64,000 nucleotides of DNA from Artemia franciscana (lineage: Eukaryota > Arthropoda > Branchiopoda > Anostraca > Artemiidae). The position numbers and the translations under genes are program-made. Where the stretch lies: the NCBI RefSeq assembly GCF_032884065.1, contig NC_088867.1:26118662-26182661 (forward strand), read 5' to 3'. How positions within the stretch are numbered: position 1 is the first letter of the stretch; each line of letters begins with the position of its first letter. Of the stretch, positions 47,023 through 58,730 are shown piece after piece. The notes under the pieces are model-generated. The model saw nothing but the letters and a program-made list of their open reading frames with translations, was not told where the DNA came from and did not search any database.

Positions 47023-48793
47023 AAAGCTGGCACTCTCAGAAGGGATTTCTAGCGTATGATCCTTGCCATTTTTGAAAGCAATTGCCTATAATATTAGTAG
47101 ATAGTTTCTAGTTCAAAGACATGTAGGGTTTGATCCAGGCAAAACAAAAATATCGAATGGCTTCTGAGTTTTTCATTTCGAATTTGTGGCTATTATTGGA
47201 ACACAGAGCCATGCGGAGATTTTCAATTTCAATGGCTGGGAGGCACTAAGTTGTGATCAATCATTTAAGGATTAGTTAAGGAATGTGCCTTAATAATAAA
47301 ATCTTAATCATGTAAAAGCCGTTGAAATCAAAGCAGGCCTGTTCAAATTAAAAAATATTAAGTAGAAATTTCACAAGTAGTGTTCGATTTTGACAAAAAA
47401 AAAGAAGTATTGAAGGGTTTCTGAGCTTACTCATTTCAAATTTCAGTTTGTTATTGAAATGTAGAATTCTGCAAAGATTTTCAGTATCAATAAGGGAAAG
47501 GCACTAAGTTGAGATCAGTCATCCAAGGATTAACTAGGATTAACTAATTCTTTCATAAGGGAATTTCAACAAGGTGTAACGTGTCCAACTTTCCATTAAA
47601 ATATGTCTATGAAGCCTCGGTTTTCCTATTGTCTCTTTGCATAATTTGGTGTCCTTACTACACGCTTGTCATATCACCCCCAAAGGGACTTGATTGTACC
47701 GCTTGACTGATCTTATTACCTGAATTGGGGCCCTTACTACAAAGGCTATACTCACCATGTCACACCCAGAGCGGTTTGTGTTTGCCGTTCAACTTATCCT
47801 ATTAACTAAAATTTGACTTGGTTTCATGTTGGGGTGTGGGCACCCATGTGCGCTTAAGGTATTGAAAGGGTGACATGCTCTCCTTTGATCAGTTTTGGCC
47901 ATGGAAAGGGTACTAAAGACCCATTTTTTTATAAAATAAGTGCCTCGCTAATTTACTACGGGTATCTGTTTTGTTTTATTATTATTATTGTTTATTTATT
48001 TATTTTTAGCCATAATGTACAATAGTATAATACGTGGAGTAATACATAGAAAATAACACATAAATATACAATGCTAACTGAAAAACAAAACACAAAAAAA
48101 CTACTTAGAGAGTAACAATAAAAAATAGCAAAAACAAATTAAAGTCATGGGGAAAAAGGAAAAAAAACAATTCATCTGGATTCTTTTTAATTCTTTTCCT
48201 TAAGAAGGAAAACTAAATCCAGAAGCAAAATGAATTGACTGGTCACAGAATATTGAGTGAACCTTGGCTAACCCACGTCTATGACTCTTTACTCGTGGTA
48301 AGTCAATAGAAATACAACTAACCTAAGTTTTGCTCGTTCTTTAAATACGAATAATTTTAACTAAAGTGCAGAGGGCTGCAGAGTATTAGGCATGTTTGAT
48401 TTTGTTTTTTCATGCCAACATGTTTTGGTTTAGCTCTTGAACGAAAGTGCTGGTTGTAACTTTTCCATGATCAGAAAGATACTGGAAAGCCTAGGATTTC
48501 ATTTTAAAGCTCAGCTCTCTTACTAACGCCCATCACACAAATAAAAAATAAAAATATCTGGTTCACATGACTTCATACACTCCCAGATGTATAATAGTAT
48601 GACGTTTTGGGGCAAGGGTATCGATGCTTCCAGCAAGTATATACTAAAGCTTAGTCATAAAGGTTTTATGAATGTTTTTAACAGTTTTATTTAGAGAAGA
48701 AATTACCTTAAATTTTTCTTGTTTTCTTGTATGAAGCCATATAAGCCAGTTTCAAATGCCAATGAATTTTGAAAATTACAGTTTCTTTTATAG
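47023..48793. other. No recognised gene; a ~260-bp direct repeat
   Basis: 47148-47290 and 47408-47545 are imperfect direct copies (GGCTTCTGAGTTTTTCATTT / GGGTTTCTGAGCTTACTCAT, then GCACTAAGTTG(T/A)GATCA). AT-rich sequence follows. The missing 5' exon of the cytidine deaminase gene should lie at or left of this region, but I cannot locate it. Confidence 0.5.
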
Positions 48794-48984
48794 TTCTCAG
48801 TGAAGATAATAAGAACTTGATGATTGCTGCTCGAGATGCAAGAGAAAATGCATACTGTCCTTATAGCAAATTTAAGGTTGGTGCTGCACTACGGACCATA
48901 GATGGTGAAATAATAACTGGATGTAACGTGGAAAATTGCTCCTATGGCTTAGCTATCTGTGCTGAAAGGACTGCCCTTGTCAAA
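48794..48984 (+). CDS. CDA: Cytidine deaminase, exon with the CAE zinc-site motif
   Basis: Cytidine deaminase hydrolyses cytidine and deoxycytidine to the uridines in cytosolic pyrimidine salvage. This exon reads EDNKNLMIAARDAREN, YCPYSKFKVGAAL, DGEIITGCNVENCSYGLAIC and AERTALVK. NVEN holds the substrate-binding Asn/Glu pair, and CAE supplies one zinc ligand (Cys) and the catalytic proton-shuttling Glu. The donor is AAA|GTACTG at 48985. The acceptor is at 48793 (TATAG) or 48800 (CTCAG) in a pyrimidine-rich tract; both are in frame. An in-frame TGA at 48763 shows that the reading frame does not extend further left, so the initiator Met and a few residues come from an unseen upstream exon. Confidence 0.92.
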
Positions 48985-50948
48985 GTACTGTTATAGCTTT
49001 TTTGCTCCTGACTCTTTTGTACCAGTAGAACTGACAATTTTTGTGTCAGGGGCAGCAGGAAGGACAACTATTGTGGCATGTGTTTGATCTTTATTTAAAA
49101 ATAATAATTATAGTAAAAACTCTCCCTGTCCAGATATTTATGTTCCAAATATGTGCACAGCTGTGACGAATAAAGCTGTTTCTCGAAGTATGTTGCCGGA
49201 ATAATTAACACTTTTCCTTGTGTGTTATTTTTCCATTTTATCTGGAAATGATAACAAAGGGAGGTGCAAAATGTTTCCTTAAAATCTTGTGACTTTCTGT
49301 TTTATTTTAGTTTAGTAAGTATCAAAGTCAAACCAAAGCTTGAATCAAAGTTAAATTATAACGATAGTCTTAGGTTGATGTGTATTCAGCCAAATTCAGT
49401 CGTCAAAGTCTAGACAGAACTTTACACATCGTTCTTGGTTGTGGACAGTAAGCAAAGAGCCACCTTTGTCAACAGTAACTAATACGCTAAAGTACGGTAG
49501 TTGGAAAACAGCAGTTTCACCAAAAGTATCTAATTTCTATGCTGATCCCCAATAAGTAGAGTATATTAAGGTTTAAGCCCAAATGGTCTGAGGGTGGCAA
49601 GTGGAGGTTTAAGTCCTCTATCCGCAGAAGTACGGGTTTTGTGATTTATTCTAAGGTAGATCTCGATGGATCTGTTTATTTGATTGTTGTTTGTTTAGTG
49701 GGAATTGTATCAACCCATTTGTAGTCTAACATTAAGAGAAGGTTCATGAACTGAAAATTTTAAGATCTGGTCTCTAGAAACGTGAACAAAGGCCCGGTCA
49801 GGCTAAGTTATCGAGGTTTAAGTGTCATTTTCAAGGATCCGATAAGGTCACGCCAAAGTAAACCGTATTTCCCCCCTTTTTGTTGCAGGACCTCATTGTG
49901 GTCCGAAGTGGGCACAATTACTGCCCGATTAAAATGGCGCAATAGCCATTTTGTTAAAAGTATCCAAAAAATATATCCAAAAACTTGGTAAGGCGTTCCA
50001 TTATGAAGCATATCAGGTGTGTAGTTCATAGTACACTTATTATAAACAAATGACAAATTTACAGAAAGCATTATTTTATTTTTATTTGAAATTAGAGAGT
50101 GACACTAAAAGTTAAAACTATCAGTAATTCTTTCTAACTTGATGTAGGCTACCAACGCCATCCCTTCTACCCTGAGCTTTATAAGATAAAGTTCAACGTG
50201 TGCTAAGTTCAATAGAATTTTGGCAAATATAGCCAGTTTGTATAATGATTGGTAATTTATTTTCTTATTGTGATCCAAAAATCTAAAGTAAAGATATTGC
50301 AATACCTGGTTCTATTGAAAACGCTTATATTTCAAAGCAAAAACGCTTGAACTGAGTACACTCATTTTCGAAACATTGTAATTAAGAGTGTTTCGAAAGT
50401 GATAATTGTTTTCTCCAAAGCACAAGTTGAAGTTTATTGTAGAGAGCGGGGTTTATGAGCACTAATTTATGTTAGCTTTTTGTAACGTTGTTCTCTGCTT
50501 TCACGTGAAAGAATTTTTATCATTTATTTGATAAATTCATAGCTTTTTTTGAATTCAAAAATATGGACTTCTAACTCTACTGTAGCATCATTATTTTGGT
50601 TGGTATATGGCACAGTATATATACAAAATTACGCCATGGATTGTCGGTCTGGGTACCATTTCTTAAGGAGGAAAGGGATAAGTAGTTTCTATATATTTCA
50701 ATATCAACCTTCCCGACTTATATCTTAGCATTCGATAATCCCACAAAAAGGCTATATTCATTCTTTTGATAATTCCGGTTATAGTTTAGTTCTTAGACGA
50801 ACCTAGTAAACCCGAATTTATTGTTTGTAAATAAGTATGTTTCGCTACCAGATTAGTATTATGCTTATTAATTTTGTTTCGTGGCTTAAAAGTTATGAAA
50901 TATACTAACGTTTCTTTATGCTATTATAATGTCTAAAAAATTTTTCAG
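48985..50948 (+). other. CDA: Cytidine deaminase intron (1,964 bp)
   Basis: Starts GTACTG and ends TTTTTTCAG. A weak, diverged foldback-like pair (GAGAGTGACACTAAAAGTTA near 50095 and TTGTTCTCTGCTTTCACGTG near 50490) may be an old member of the dispersed family. No coding exon is seen inside, and none is needed to join the two flanking exons. Confidence 0.7.
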
Positions 50949-51170
50949 GCAGTTTCACAAAACAAAAGACATTTTGTTGCTGCGGCTGTATGTGCTGAGA
51001 TGGGTGATACATTTGTTGGCCCTTGCGGTGCATGTCGACAATTTTTCGTGGAATTTTGTGAAAACATGCCAATCTTTCTCTGCCGTCCTGACCTGACTTA
51101 CAAAGAAACTAACAGTGATGCTCTTCTGCCAGATAGTTTTAACCCAAGATGGGTCACCTTCTGTAGTTGA
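50949..51170 (+). CDS. CDA: Cytidine deaminase, last exon with PCGAC zinc-site motif
   Basis: Continues in phase 0 from K of the previous exon: AVSQNKRHFVAAAVCAEMGD, then FVGPCGACRQFFVEF, MPIFLCRPDLTYKETNSDAL and LPDSFNPRWVTFCS, then TGA. PCGAC gives the second and third zinc-ligand cysteines, and LLPDSF is the typical C-terminal family motif. Together the exons give about 137 residues, against about 146 for the human enzyme, so only a short N-terminus is missing. The joint TALVK-AVSQNKRHF aligns with human TAIQK-AVSEGYKDF. All catalytic residues are present, so the gene should be functional. The exon has no internal Met start and would be missed by start-based ORF calling. Confidence 0.95.
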   Translation, partial: AVSQNKRHFVAAAVCAEMGDTFVGPCGACRQFFVEFCENMPIFLCRPDLTYKETNSDALLPDSFNPRWVTFCS

Positions 51171-52799
51171 TCAAGATTCTGTTTGAATCTCTTTTTGAAT
51201 AGATTATTTATTTTAATTGTGTATCCACGTTTGCTTGAGGTATATAATTATTTCACTTTTGGGACAATATTAAAGATTTTGGAAATCTTCTGCCGTCCAA
51301 AATCAAAGAATATTCCCTGGAAACGGTATTTATTTTGAAGGTCTTGTTTTACGTTTGTTTGAACCAAAATATTTACCCTCCTTTCCCTTGCATCCGTGTT
51401 GGAAGATGTTTTTATATTCGACGGTCAAGTTGTTGGTTGATTTTCATTTTTTTTTTTATCCATTTTTGTAGTTCCTATTGTTTCTTTTAGTTCTAATTTT
51501 GGTATATAGGCATACTGTAAAACAAAAATAATGAGAAGTCAATAGCAAGATAACTCTAGTTACATAGAAATAGATATTGGTTTGCCTGAAATAGAATAAC
51601 ATCTATTTGAATGTTTATTTGACCGTTTATTTAATTTTAATTATCATATATGTTATTCCTAATGTCAATGAATTTATAAAAAAGTTTTATACTTGCAAGA
51701 TAAGAGATCACCTAGCACCACTTAGTTTAAAGCCAAGTTCACTATATTGAAACATTCTGAAATCCGCAGCATCCCAAAAGGCGTGACAATACCCATAAAT
51801 GTTCATGTAAGTGAGTGTGTCAAGGAACTAGAAACGATGATTAATCAGGAAAGAATCTAAGCTGGCTTACCATAAAAACAAAGAATTAAATTTTGAAAAT
51901 AACGGGTTCACGGCTAGTTGGAAGAAAAGGAATATTTTCTTCCGAAATGAATATTTGCCTGCGTCACCAAGGCGTCGTCAACGTTAATAAAGATAAAGAT
52001 TTAAACCAAAATAATTTAAAAAAGGGGGAAACATAAAACGGCTAAAGCGAAACGAAAATATCACATGAATACATCCTGTCCCACCTACAAAACCATAGTT
52101 GCTTCTGAATTGTCATGGGAGTTGTTCATTGATTGTACTTTATTTGTTTTTACTTTGTATTTTTATTTTAGTGGCAAAATTGTACATATTATGTTATTTA
52201 GCGTGAATTATTCAGTTATTAGTTATTATTTAGCATTTGGGAGCGGTCTCGGCAATCGTCAGCTTACTTTTGAATGCGGGCGACCAGCTGATGCTAAGCT
52301 TTACAATCGTTTCCCTACCTAAAAATACAGACAGCCTGATTACTAGACATTAAGGTATAGGCTTATAAGTCGATGCACTAAAGATAGAGCTCTTTGAATT
52401 TAGCCCTTGAGCAACTAAGCAGAAAAGCACTGATCATACATATGTGACAGTTGAACGAACGAATAATTTTCCAGGAAATCTATGAAGCATTTGTGGATAA
52501 CACACGGACTAGGTATTAGACGCCCCCTGTTAATTGATTATTGAAAAAATTACCACGGGTACTATGGCAAGCTCATCTCTCTGAAGTTTAGTCGGATGAT
52601 TTTTACAACGGTGGCTCTGCTTCAATTTTTTTGAACTGGCTAAGTCGAATCCATAATCTAAAACTCTTGTCTGTTTTATTTGATTGTTTTTTTTTAGATA
52701 TCCGCCCTGAGAACAAAACAAATTCGTCTTGACTTCCCAAAATACGGTGGATCCTATTGACATTAAGTAATAAAGCCAAACTTCAAAGAAATGGGAACT
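51171..52799. other. No recognised gene; CDA 3' UTR then unassigned DNA
   Basis: An ATTAAA near 51269 could be the cytidine deaminase poly(A) signal. Short ORFs at 52065 and 52530 have no recognisable domain. Confidence 0.45.
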
Positions 52800-54380
52800 A
52801 CAAAAAAAGAGCTAAGAGCTCATACGGCACTTTTGACGAGGTCGGAAGAGCCAAGAGCTCATATGGCATGAGCTCTAGCAAAATTAATTGAAGAACAATA
52901 AATGAGCTCTAAGAACAATAAATTGAAATAAAAAGGAAAATCAGAGGCTTAACGCCGGCCGGGATTTAAAATAAGAGCTCTGAGAGACGAGGTCCTTCTA
53001 AATATCAAGATTCATTAAGATCCGATCACCCACTCGTAAGTTAAAAATATCTCATTTCTTCTAATTTGTCCTCTCCCTTCAGCCCCCCCCCAGATGGTCA
53101 AATTGAGGAAAACGACTTTATCAAGTCAACTTGTGCAGGTCCCTGACACGCCTACCAATTTTCATCGTCCTAGCACGTCCAGAAGCACCAAACTCGCCAA
53201 AGCACTGGACCCTCCTAACTCTCCCAAAGTCCAATTACGTCAATCACGTATCTCCGACATTTGCTTATTCTACCTACCAAGTTTCATCCCGATCTCTCCA
53301 CTATAAGCGTTTTCCAAGATTTCCGGTTTCCCCCTCCATCTCGCCCAATGTCACCAGATCTAATCAGGATTTAAAATAGGATCTCTGAGACATGAGTTCC
53401 TTCTAAGTGTCAAATTTCATTTAGATCCGGGCACCTGTTCTTAAGTTAAAAATACCTCAGTTTTTTTTAATTTTTCTGAATAAACACTCCCCCAAAGAGA
53501 GCGGATCTATTCCAATCATGTCAATCACGTATTTAGAGCTTGTGCTTATTATTCCCATCAAGTTTCATTCCGATCTATCCACTCTAAGCGTTTCCCAAGA
53601 TTTCCGGTTTCCAAGATTTCTGTTTCCCCCTTCAACCCCTATGTCCCCGGATCCGATTCGAATTGAAAATGGAGTATCTGAGACATAAGATCTTTCTATA
53701 TATCAATTTTCATTCAGATCCGATCACCCATTCGTAAGATAAAGATACCTTAATCTTCACGTCTTCCAAGATTTCCGGTTTTCCCCTCCAACTCCCCCAA
53801 TGTCACCGGATCTAGTCGGGATTTAAAATAAGAGCTACGACGTGCAAGATGCTTCTAAATATCCAATTTCATTAAGATCTGATCACCCGTTCGTAAGCTT
53901 CAAATACCTCATTTTTCAGAATTAACCGTCCCCCCAACTCCCCCAAAGAGACCAAATCCGTTCCAATTATGTCAATCATGTATATAGGACTTGTGCTTAT
54001 TTTTACCACCATGTATCATAACGATCCCTCCACTATAAGCGTTTTCTAAGATTTTAGGTTTCCCCCTCCAACTCCCCCCGATGTCATCGGATCCAATCGG
54101 GATTTAAAATAGGAGCTCTGAGACACAAAATCCTTTTAAATACCAAATTTCATTAAGATCCGATCACCCGTTCGTGTTAAAAATACCTATTTTTTATTTT
54201 TTCCTAATTAATTTCTAATTTAATCTGGTCTGGTCCCTGATACGCCTGCCAAATTTCAACGTCCTAGCTTATCTGAAAGTGCCTAAACTAGCAAAATTGG
54301 GACGGACAGACAGACCGACAGAATTTACGATCGCTATATGTCACTTGATAAAAACCAAGTGCCATAAAAACTGTGCTGTT
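52800..54380 (-). repeat. Tandem-array element, copy 3 (reverse, both ends)
   Basis: Starts at its 3' end with AGCTAAGAGCTCATACGGCA and ends at its 5' end with ACCAAGTGCCATAAAAA near 54365. It contains four to five monomers (ACCCGTTCGTAAGTTAAAAA-type joints near 53030, 53430, 53725, 53890, 54165), one of the long type with the extra block at 53096-53205. The GACGGACAGACAGACCGACA motif is near 54300. The ends match those of 20930-23315, confirming the element's boundaries. ORFs inside (53094, 53131) are repeat artefacts. Confidence 0.85.
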
Positions 54381-56827
54381 GCGGTACTTTCTCACTCACT
54401 AAAGATTAAAATAGCTTAATTTTACTTTCTTTTAAAATTCAGACGATAGCAGAATTGAGCCAAATTCAAAAACTTTTAGAAATCACGTTTACTCTGCTGC
54501 TTTAAGATAATTTTAATGATGTTTTTGAACAGTGTTATCATAGTTGTCCCAGTAGAGGCAACCTAGTAAAGAATGAACCATGGCCCATAAGAACAAAAAA
54601 AAATGCATTCAAAAAACAATTTTGCGCAAAAAATTGCCATTTTTTGCTGATTTGGGAATGGTAACTACAATTTCAATCAATCTTAATAGTAAAATGTTCT
54701 CTAGCAGATTCAGCTAAGAAAAGGCCGAAGGCTTTTTCCTGTATGTGATGTATATTACTAAAGCAAAAATTTTGAAAGAAAGGAGCACTATATTTCAAGA
54801 AAAAAAAACATTAGAAAAGATAAAACCTTTCTTCTAAGCAAAAATTTTATGTTAAAAAATTTAAGAAAGAGCAGCCTGTAGAATCTCATCTATGGGGAAA
54901 CCTGTACAAGATATGGCAAAATGAAATACCTCAAAAAGCAAGTTAGAAAGGGTCATTTATAAAGTAAAACAAATAAATGTATAATTGTATGATTAAATGT
55001 ACGATGGAATCAAGACTATGTTCTGATACCAGTGTAGATATTACATGAATATGACACAGGCCAACATGTTACAACAATGACATTAGAAAACGATATAATG
55101 ACCTCATTAAAAAAAACAGGTTAAAGATAGTTCAGCAACAGTTCAGATGAGTGCACCATAAATTCAAATTCAGAAAAAAACACATTTTATCGTTTAGTAT
55201 GTTTTTATAGTATTTATTGGTCGTGCAAAAAATAAATTTTATTATGCAAAAAAAAGACTGATAGATACCGAGTAATTCCCTTTTTTAGGGGAGGGGGGGT
55301 ATAATAGCACAGAAATTATGGTTGAATAAAATTACTTGAAAATAAACTATGAATTTACTAAGGTTGAAATCAAGTAATTCAAAATGTTTTAATTACATGG
55401 TCCCTTTTTGCAGTCACATTCGACATAAGCCTAGAGTAGGTTTTCTGCATGCTTCCCTGTGATTGCTGAGCTATACCAAGCTTGTTCGTTGCTTAGAAAA
55501 ATTCGGCTTTTTAGACATATATGAAATATATTGCTCTGAATACCGAAAATGAGAGGAAGTCCTCCTCTCCAAAAGCGATTTCATCTTAATTAAAGTAGCC
55601 CCATGCAGCTTTTCATCCCATATTATGAAAACATATCTAGTTTGGTATTTATAAACTGCATGGACGCATTGCGTTGAAAAAAAGAAAACTACTGTTTGGT
55701 AGATTTGCTTACATATATGGTAATTTGTTAAAGTTTTGTATATAAAAATGAAGTCTAACAGAATCAATCAATCCATTATTGGGTAAGTTTTACATTCTTA
55801 ATTTGCAGTGACAGATTCATAAGAGCAACACATTGAAACTCTCAAGTTAAAAATGTGTTTTAAAAAAAGTTTTGCCTCTGCAAATTTTTTTACATATCCG
55901 ACTTCACACCAAAATTTAATTTGATCTCATCAAGGAAATTGTTGGATCGTTCCCTAATTTTCTTCGGTTTGGAGTTTCAACTCAATTGTCAAAATTTTTC
56001 ATATGTTTTATCTTCATGGTGGCTTTCAAATAATTGCGAACGTTTGTATAACTTCATATCTGCTTTAATTAAGAAAGCACTATTCAGGTTCATTCCTCAC
56101 TTTCAATTTTTTAAGGAACGATGTTAACTTTACTCAGTTAAAAAGGAATGGTCAAGCTCATCTTGTTTTTTTTTTTAAGGAATGATTCCTTCTCTATTAG
56201 TTTAGCTAAGAAATGATAAAAACTTGCTGCATAGCAATTATCATTCCTGAACTTATTTCGACAGGAAAGCGACTGTTCGTTAATAAAAACAAGAGAAGTT
56301 GTCTATTTTTCTGTAGTTAACCAAAGTTAACTTCACTCCTTAATAAAACGTTGAAAGTCAAGAATAGATTGCCTGTTGTTTGGGTTAACGCGTTCAACCA
56401 ATAGGTCCCTTGCGTTCGTACCACTTGATTTTTCTGTGCCTTAAGTAATCACTAGCTTGCTTGGTTGGAGGAACAGATTGACGTTTTCATTATAAAACAG
56501 GCATCCAGTTGGATTCACTAGTTAGCTCGTAACGTCCTCTATTCTAGAAGCCTTTATCTTCGGCAAAACTTTTGAAGTCCTAATAGCCTGCATTGAAATC
56601 TCTGGAAAGTTTTGTCAAAGACTTAAAAGTCGCCATTTAGCCTATTGGAAAAGTCATTTTATACTGAACCTATTGTTTACTTAGTTTTTTCTGGTTGACT
56701 CAAGTCCCAAATGGATAATCGGCTAATTGCTGCCATTGCAATCATGTCAGAGCCCCCCCCCCCTAATGGAGCTGGATACAGGCCTAGCTTAAAAGCAAAA
56801 GTTCAATGATGTTATAGCTTTACTGTT
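54381..56827. other. No recognised gene
   Basis: A 98-codon reverse ORF (55471-55767) and a 68-codon forward one (55921) show no domain I know. C9 run at 56752. Nothing else seen. Confidence 0.5.
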
Positions 56828-56921
56828 AAATATTGAATAATTCACATAAATGACCTATGAATAAAGTGAATATACCATTTGATGCCGTGTTTATGCTCTT
56901 TCTGAATATAAACTAATAAGC

Positions 56922-57098
56922 TCATTGTTTTGGTACAAATTTCTTTGCTGTCCCTTTGTCTGTCCATATAAATAGATTGTCAGGTTTACCAACTCTTGAA
57001 CATGCAACATAATAATTGTCCATGGGAAAACAATCCAGATTCAGATCTATACCACATTTTTCTAATGATTGCCCTTGAGCTTTGTTGATGATGATTGC
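56922..57098 (-). pseudogene. Helitron helicase C-terminus
   Basis: Reads AIIINKAQGQSLEKCGIDLN, then CFPMDNYYVACSRVGKPDNL, then FIWTDKGTAKKFVPKQ and stop. INKAQGQS is the conserved box before the last helicase motif, and YVACSRVGKPDNL is motif VI of the Pif1-like superfamily-1 helicase in Helitrons (usually SHGQLYVACSRVG). The frame to its left in protein terms is replaced by a minisatellite after an in-frame stop, so only this 58-residue end survives. Confidence 0.8.
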
Positions 57099-57104
57099 TA
57101 ATCA

Positions 57105-57400
57105 AACATTCCCTGTGTCCCTGTCATCATTTATATATTCCCCTGTGCCCCTGGCGTCCCTGTTGTAGTTGTGTCCCTCTGTCCTGGTCACCATTTATAG
57201 TCCCTGTGTCCTGGTCATCATTTGTGTCCTGGTATCCTAGTCTGTAATTTCTCTTTGAGTGTCCTGGTCATCATTTATATTCCCTCTGTCCCAGTGTCCT
57301 GGTTGTCATTTGTGTCTTGGTGTCCCAGTCTGTAATTTCTCTTTGAGTGTCCTGGTTGTCATTTATATTCCCTGTGTCCCAGTCTGTAGTGTCATCTTAT
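57105..57400. repeat. Minisatellite of (T)GTCCTGGTCATCATTT units
   Basis: Imperfect repeats of GTGTCCTGGTCATCATTTAT and CCCTGTGTCCC, with a larger unit of about 105 bp (TAGTCTGTAATTTCTCTTTG) seen twice. It sits directly upstream (minus sense) of the helicase fragment. Confidence 0.85.
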
Positions 57401-57512
57401 AATGACATCTTATACAAAGCCTTATATACTTATAATGACATCAAATGCAAACCCACAAACAAACAAACATGCATATATACAACTTATTTATATATATATA
57501 TATAGATACAGT

Positions 57513-57960
57513 TTCTTTTTTATTTTTTTTTTTGTTTTTTCTTTTCTTAGTTTTTTTCTTTTTTAGTTTTTCTTTTTTTAGTTTCTTCTTATTATTGATT
57601 TGTTTTCTTCAATTTGCCAATGTTCATTCTAAGATTGACACTTGGAAAAATCTTTACATGCCAAGCATGCTAAAGCTCCAACAATTTATAAGAAACCTCA
57701 ACATTTGGGTATCTGTTTTAAGGTTTTCAAATTACTTTAATCTATTGTCAAAATATATTGAAATATTTGTGCAATTCCCAGTTTTTATTTGGTTTTTTCT
57801 TTTTTTTTAGTTTTTTAGCTTTTTTTAGTTTTTTTCTTTTAGTTTTTTACCTTTTTTTTACCTTTTTAGGTTTTTTATTTTTTTTAGTTTTTTCTTTTTA
57901 GTTTTTTTTTTAGTTTTTTTCTGTTTTTCTTTTTTCAACTTTCTTTTTCTTCTTTATTTT
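57513..57960 (+). repeat. Poly-T rich tracts (TTTTTAGTTTTTTCT)
   Basis: Two T-rich blocks (57513-57600 and 57790-57960) of TTTTTTAG units around a non-repetitive 190-bp part. The 121-codon Phe-rich ORF here is an artefact. Confidence 0.85.
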
Positions 57961-58012
57961 TCAGCATCACTATGAAATACATATTGCCAAACCTTTGTTT
58001 TTTTTTAACTAA

Positions 58013-58303
58013 AATCTAGTAGGCATTGATGACCTTATCCAAGTCAAAATCCCAAACCCAATCATCATTGCTATCATTTTCAGTTTTGATACGTTTTGAC
58101 TCTCACTGTCCAGGTGGATTTTCATCTAACTGCGCAGTTTTACGTTCTTTAGCTGCAAGCCTTTTGGCATTAACCCTTTGAGCAGATTCCTTGGCTGTTT
58201 CTTCTGCCATTGTAGGATTTATACTAAAATTTCTCTTTGAATTAACTATTTGTGCAGCTTCCTCAGCTATTTCTTCTGTCATTTTAAGATCTATACTAAA
58301 CAT
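58013..58303 (-). pseudogene. Two-repeat ORF remnant, perhaps Helitron N-terminus
   Basis: Reads SIDLKMTEEIAEEAAQIVNS and SINPTMAEETAKESAQRVNA, two 24-residue tandem copies, then KRLAAKERKTAQ and ENPPGQ. After a TGA at 58103 comes ESKRIKTENDSNDDWVWDFD. Short charged ETAE-type repeats of this sort often precede the Rep domain in animal transposon proteins, which fits the helicase end 1 kb away on the same strand. The assignment is weak; a decayed host exon cannot be excluded. Confidence 0.4.
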
Positions 58304-58730
58304 TCTTCTTTACATGCTAAGCTTGCTAAAGCTCAACAATTTATAATAAACCTCAAAATTTTAAGTATCTGTTTTAAGGTTTTCGAATTACTTTAATCTA
58401 TTGTCAAACTATTTCGAAATATGCATAATTCCCAGTTTTTACATTTTAGTTTGTTTCCTTTTTCTTCTTTATTTTTCAGACGTCATATGTCTGGCATAAC
58501 AGACATAGTGTAACAGACATAACACACAAACAACCTATTTTTATATATATATAGATAACTAAAATAGGAGAAAGGTATCATCTTTGAGGGTCTGTAGACA
58601 GTGTGAAATAGAGTTTGCACCAAAAAGAATTATAACATTCAGAAAGAGCATTAAAAAGGCATTGAGTGATATGTTCACTTTATTTGTAGGTCTTTTATGT
58701 GAATTATTCAATATTTACCTATTTACAAAA

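Larger units (their letters stand above)
56828..58730 (-). mobile_element. Deleted Helitron-like element bounded by ~80-bp inverted repeats
   Basis: Ends: 56828-56905 (AATATTGAATAATTCACATA ... ATGCTCTTTCTGAA) is mirrored at about 58651-58730 (TTCAGAAAGAGCATTAAAAA ... TGTGAATTATTCAATATT). Between them lie, on the minus strand, an N-terminal-type ORF remnant, T-rich tracts, a minisatellite and the last 58 codons of a Helitron helicase. A ~135-bp direct repeat (57650-57795 and 58310-58443) suggests internal duplication. A diverged partial copy of the right flank lies near 59430-59510. Confidence 0.6.

Noticed and set aside
49782-50302. Short ORFs in the cytidine deaminase intron as extra exons
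   Set aside because: The flanking exons join in phase with no missing protein segment, and the ORFs show no deaminase similarity.
57445-57810. 121-codon Phe-rich ORF resembling a membrane protein
   Set aside because: Most of it is poly-T tract; hydrophobicity is a composition effect.
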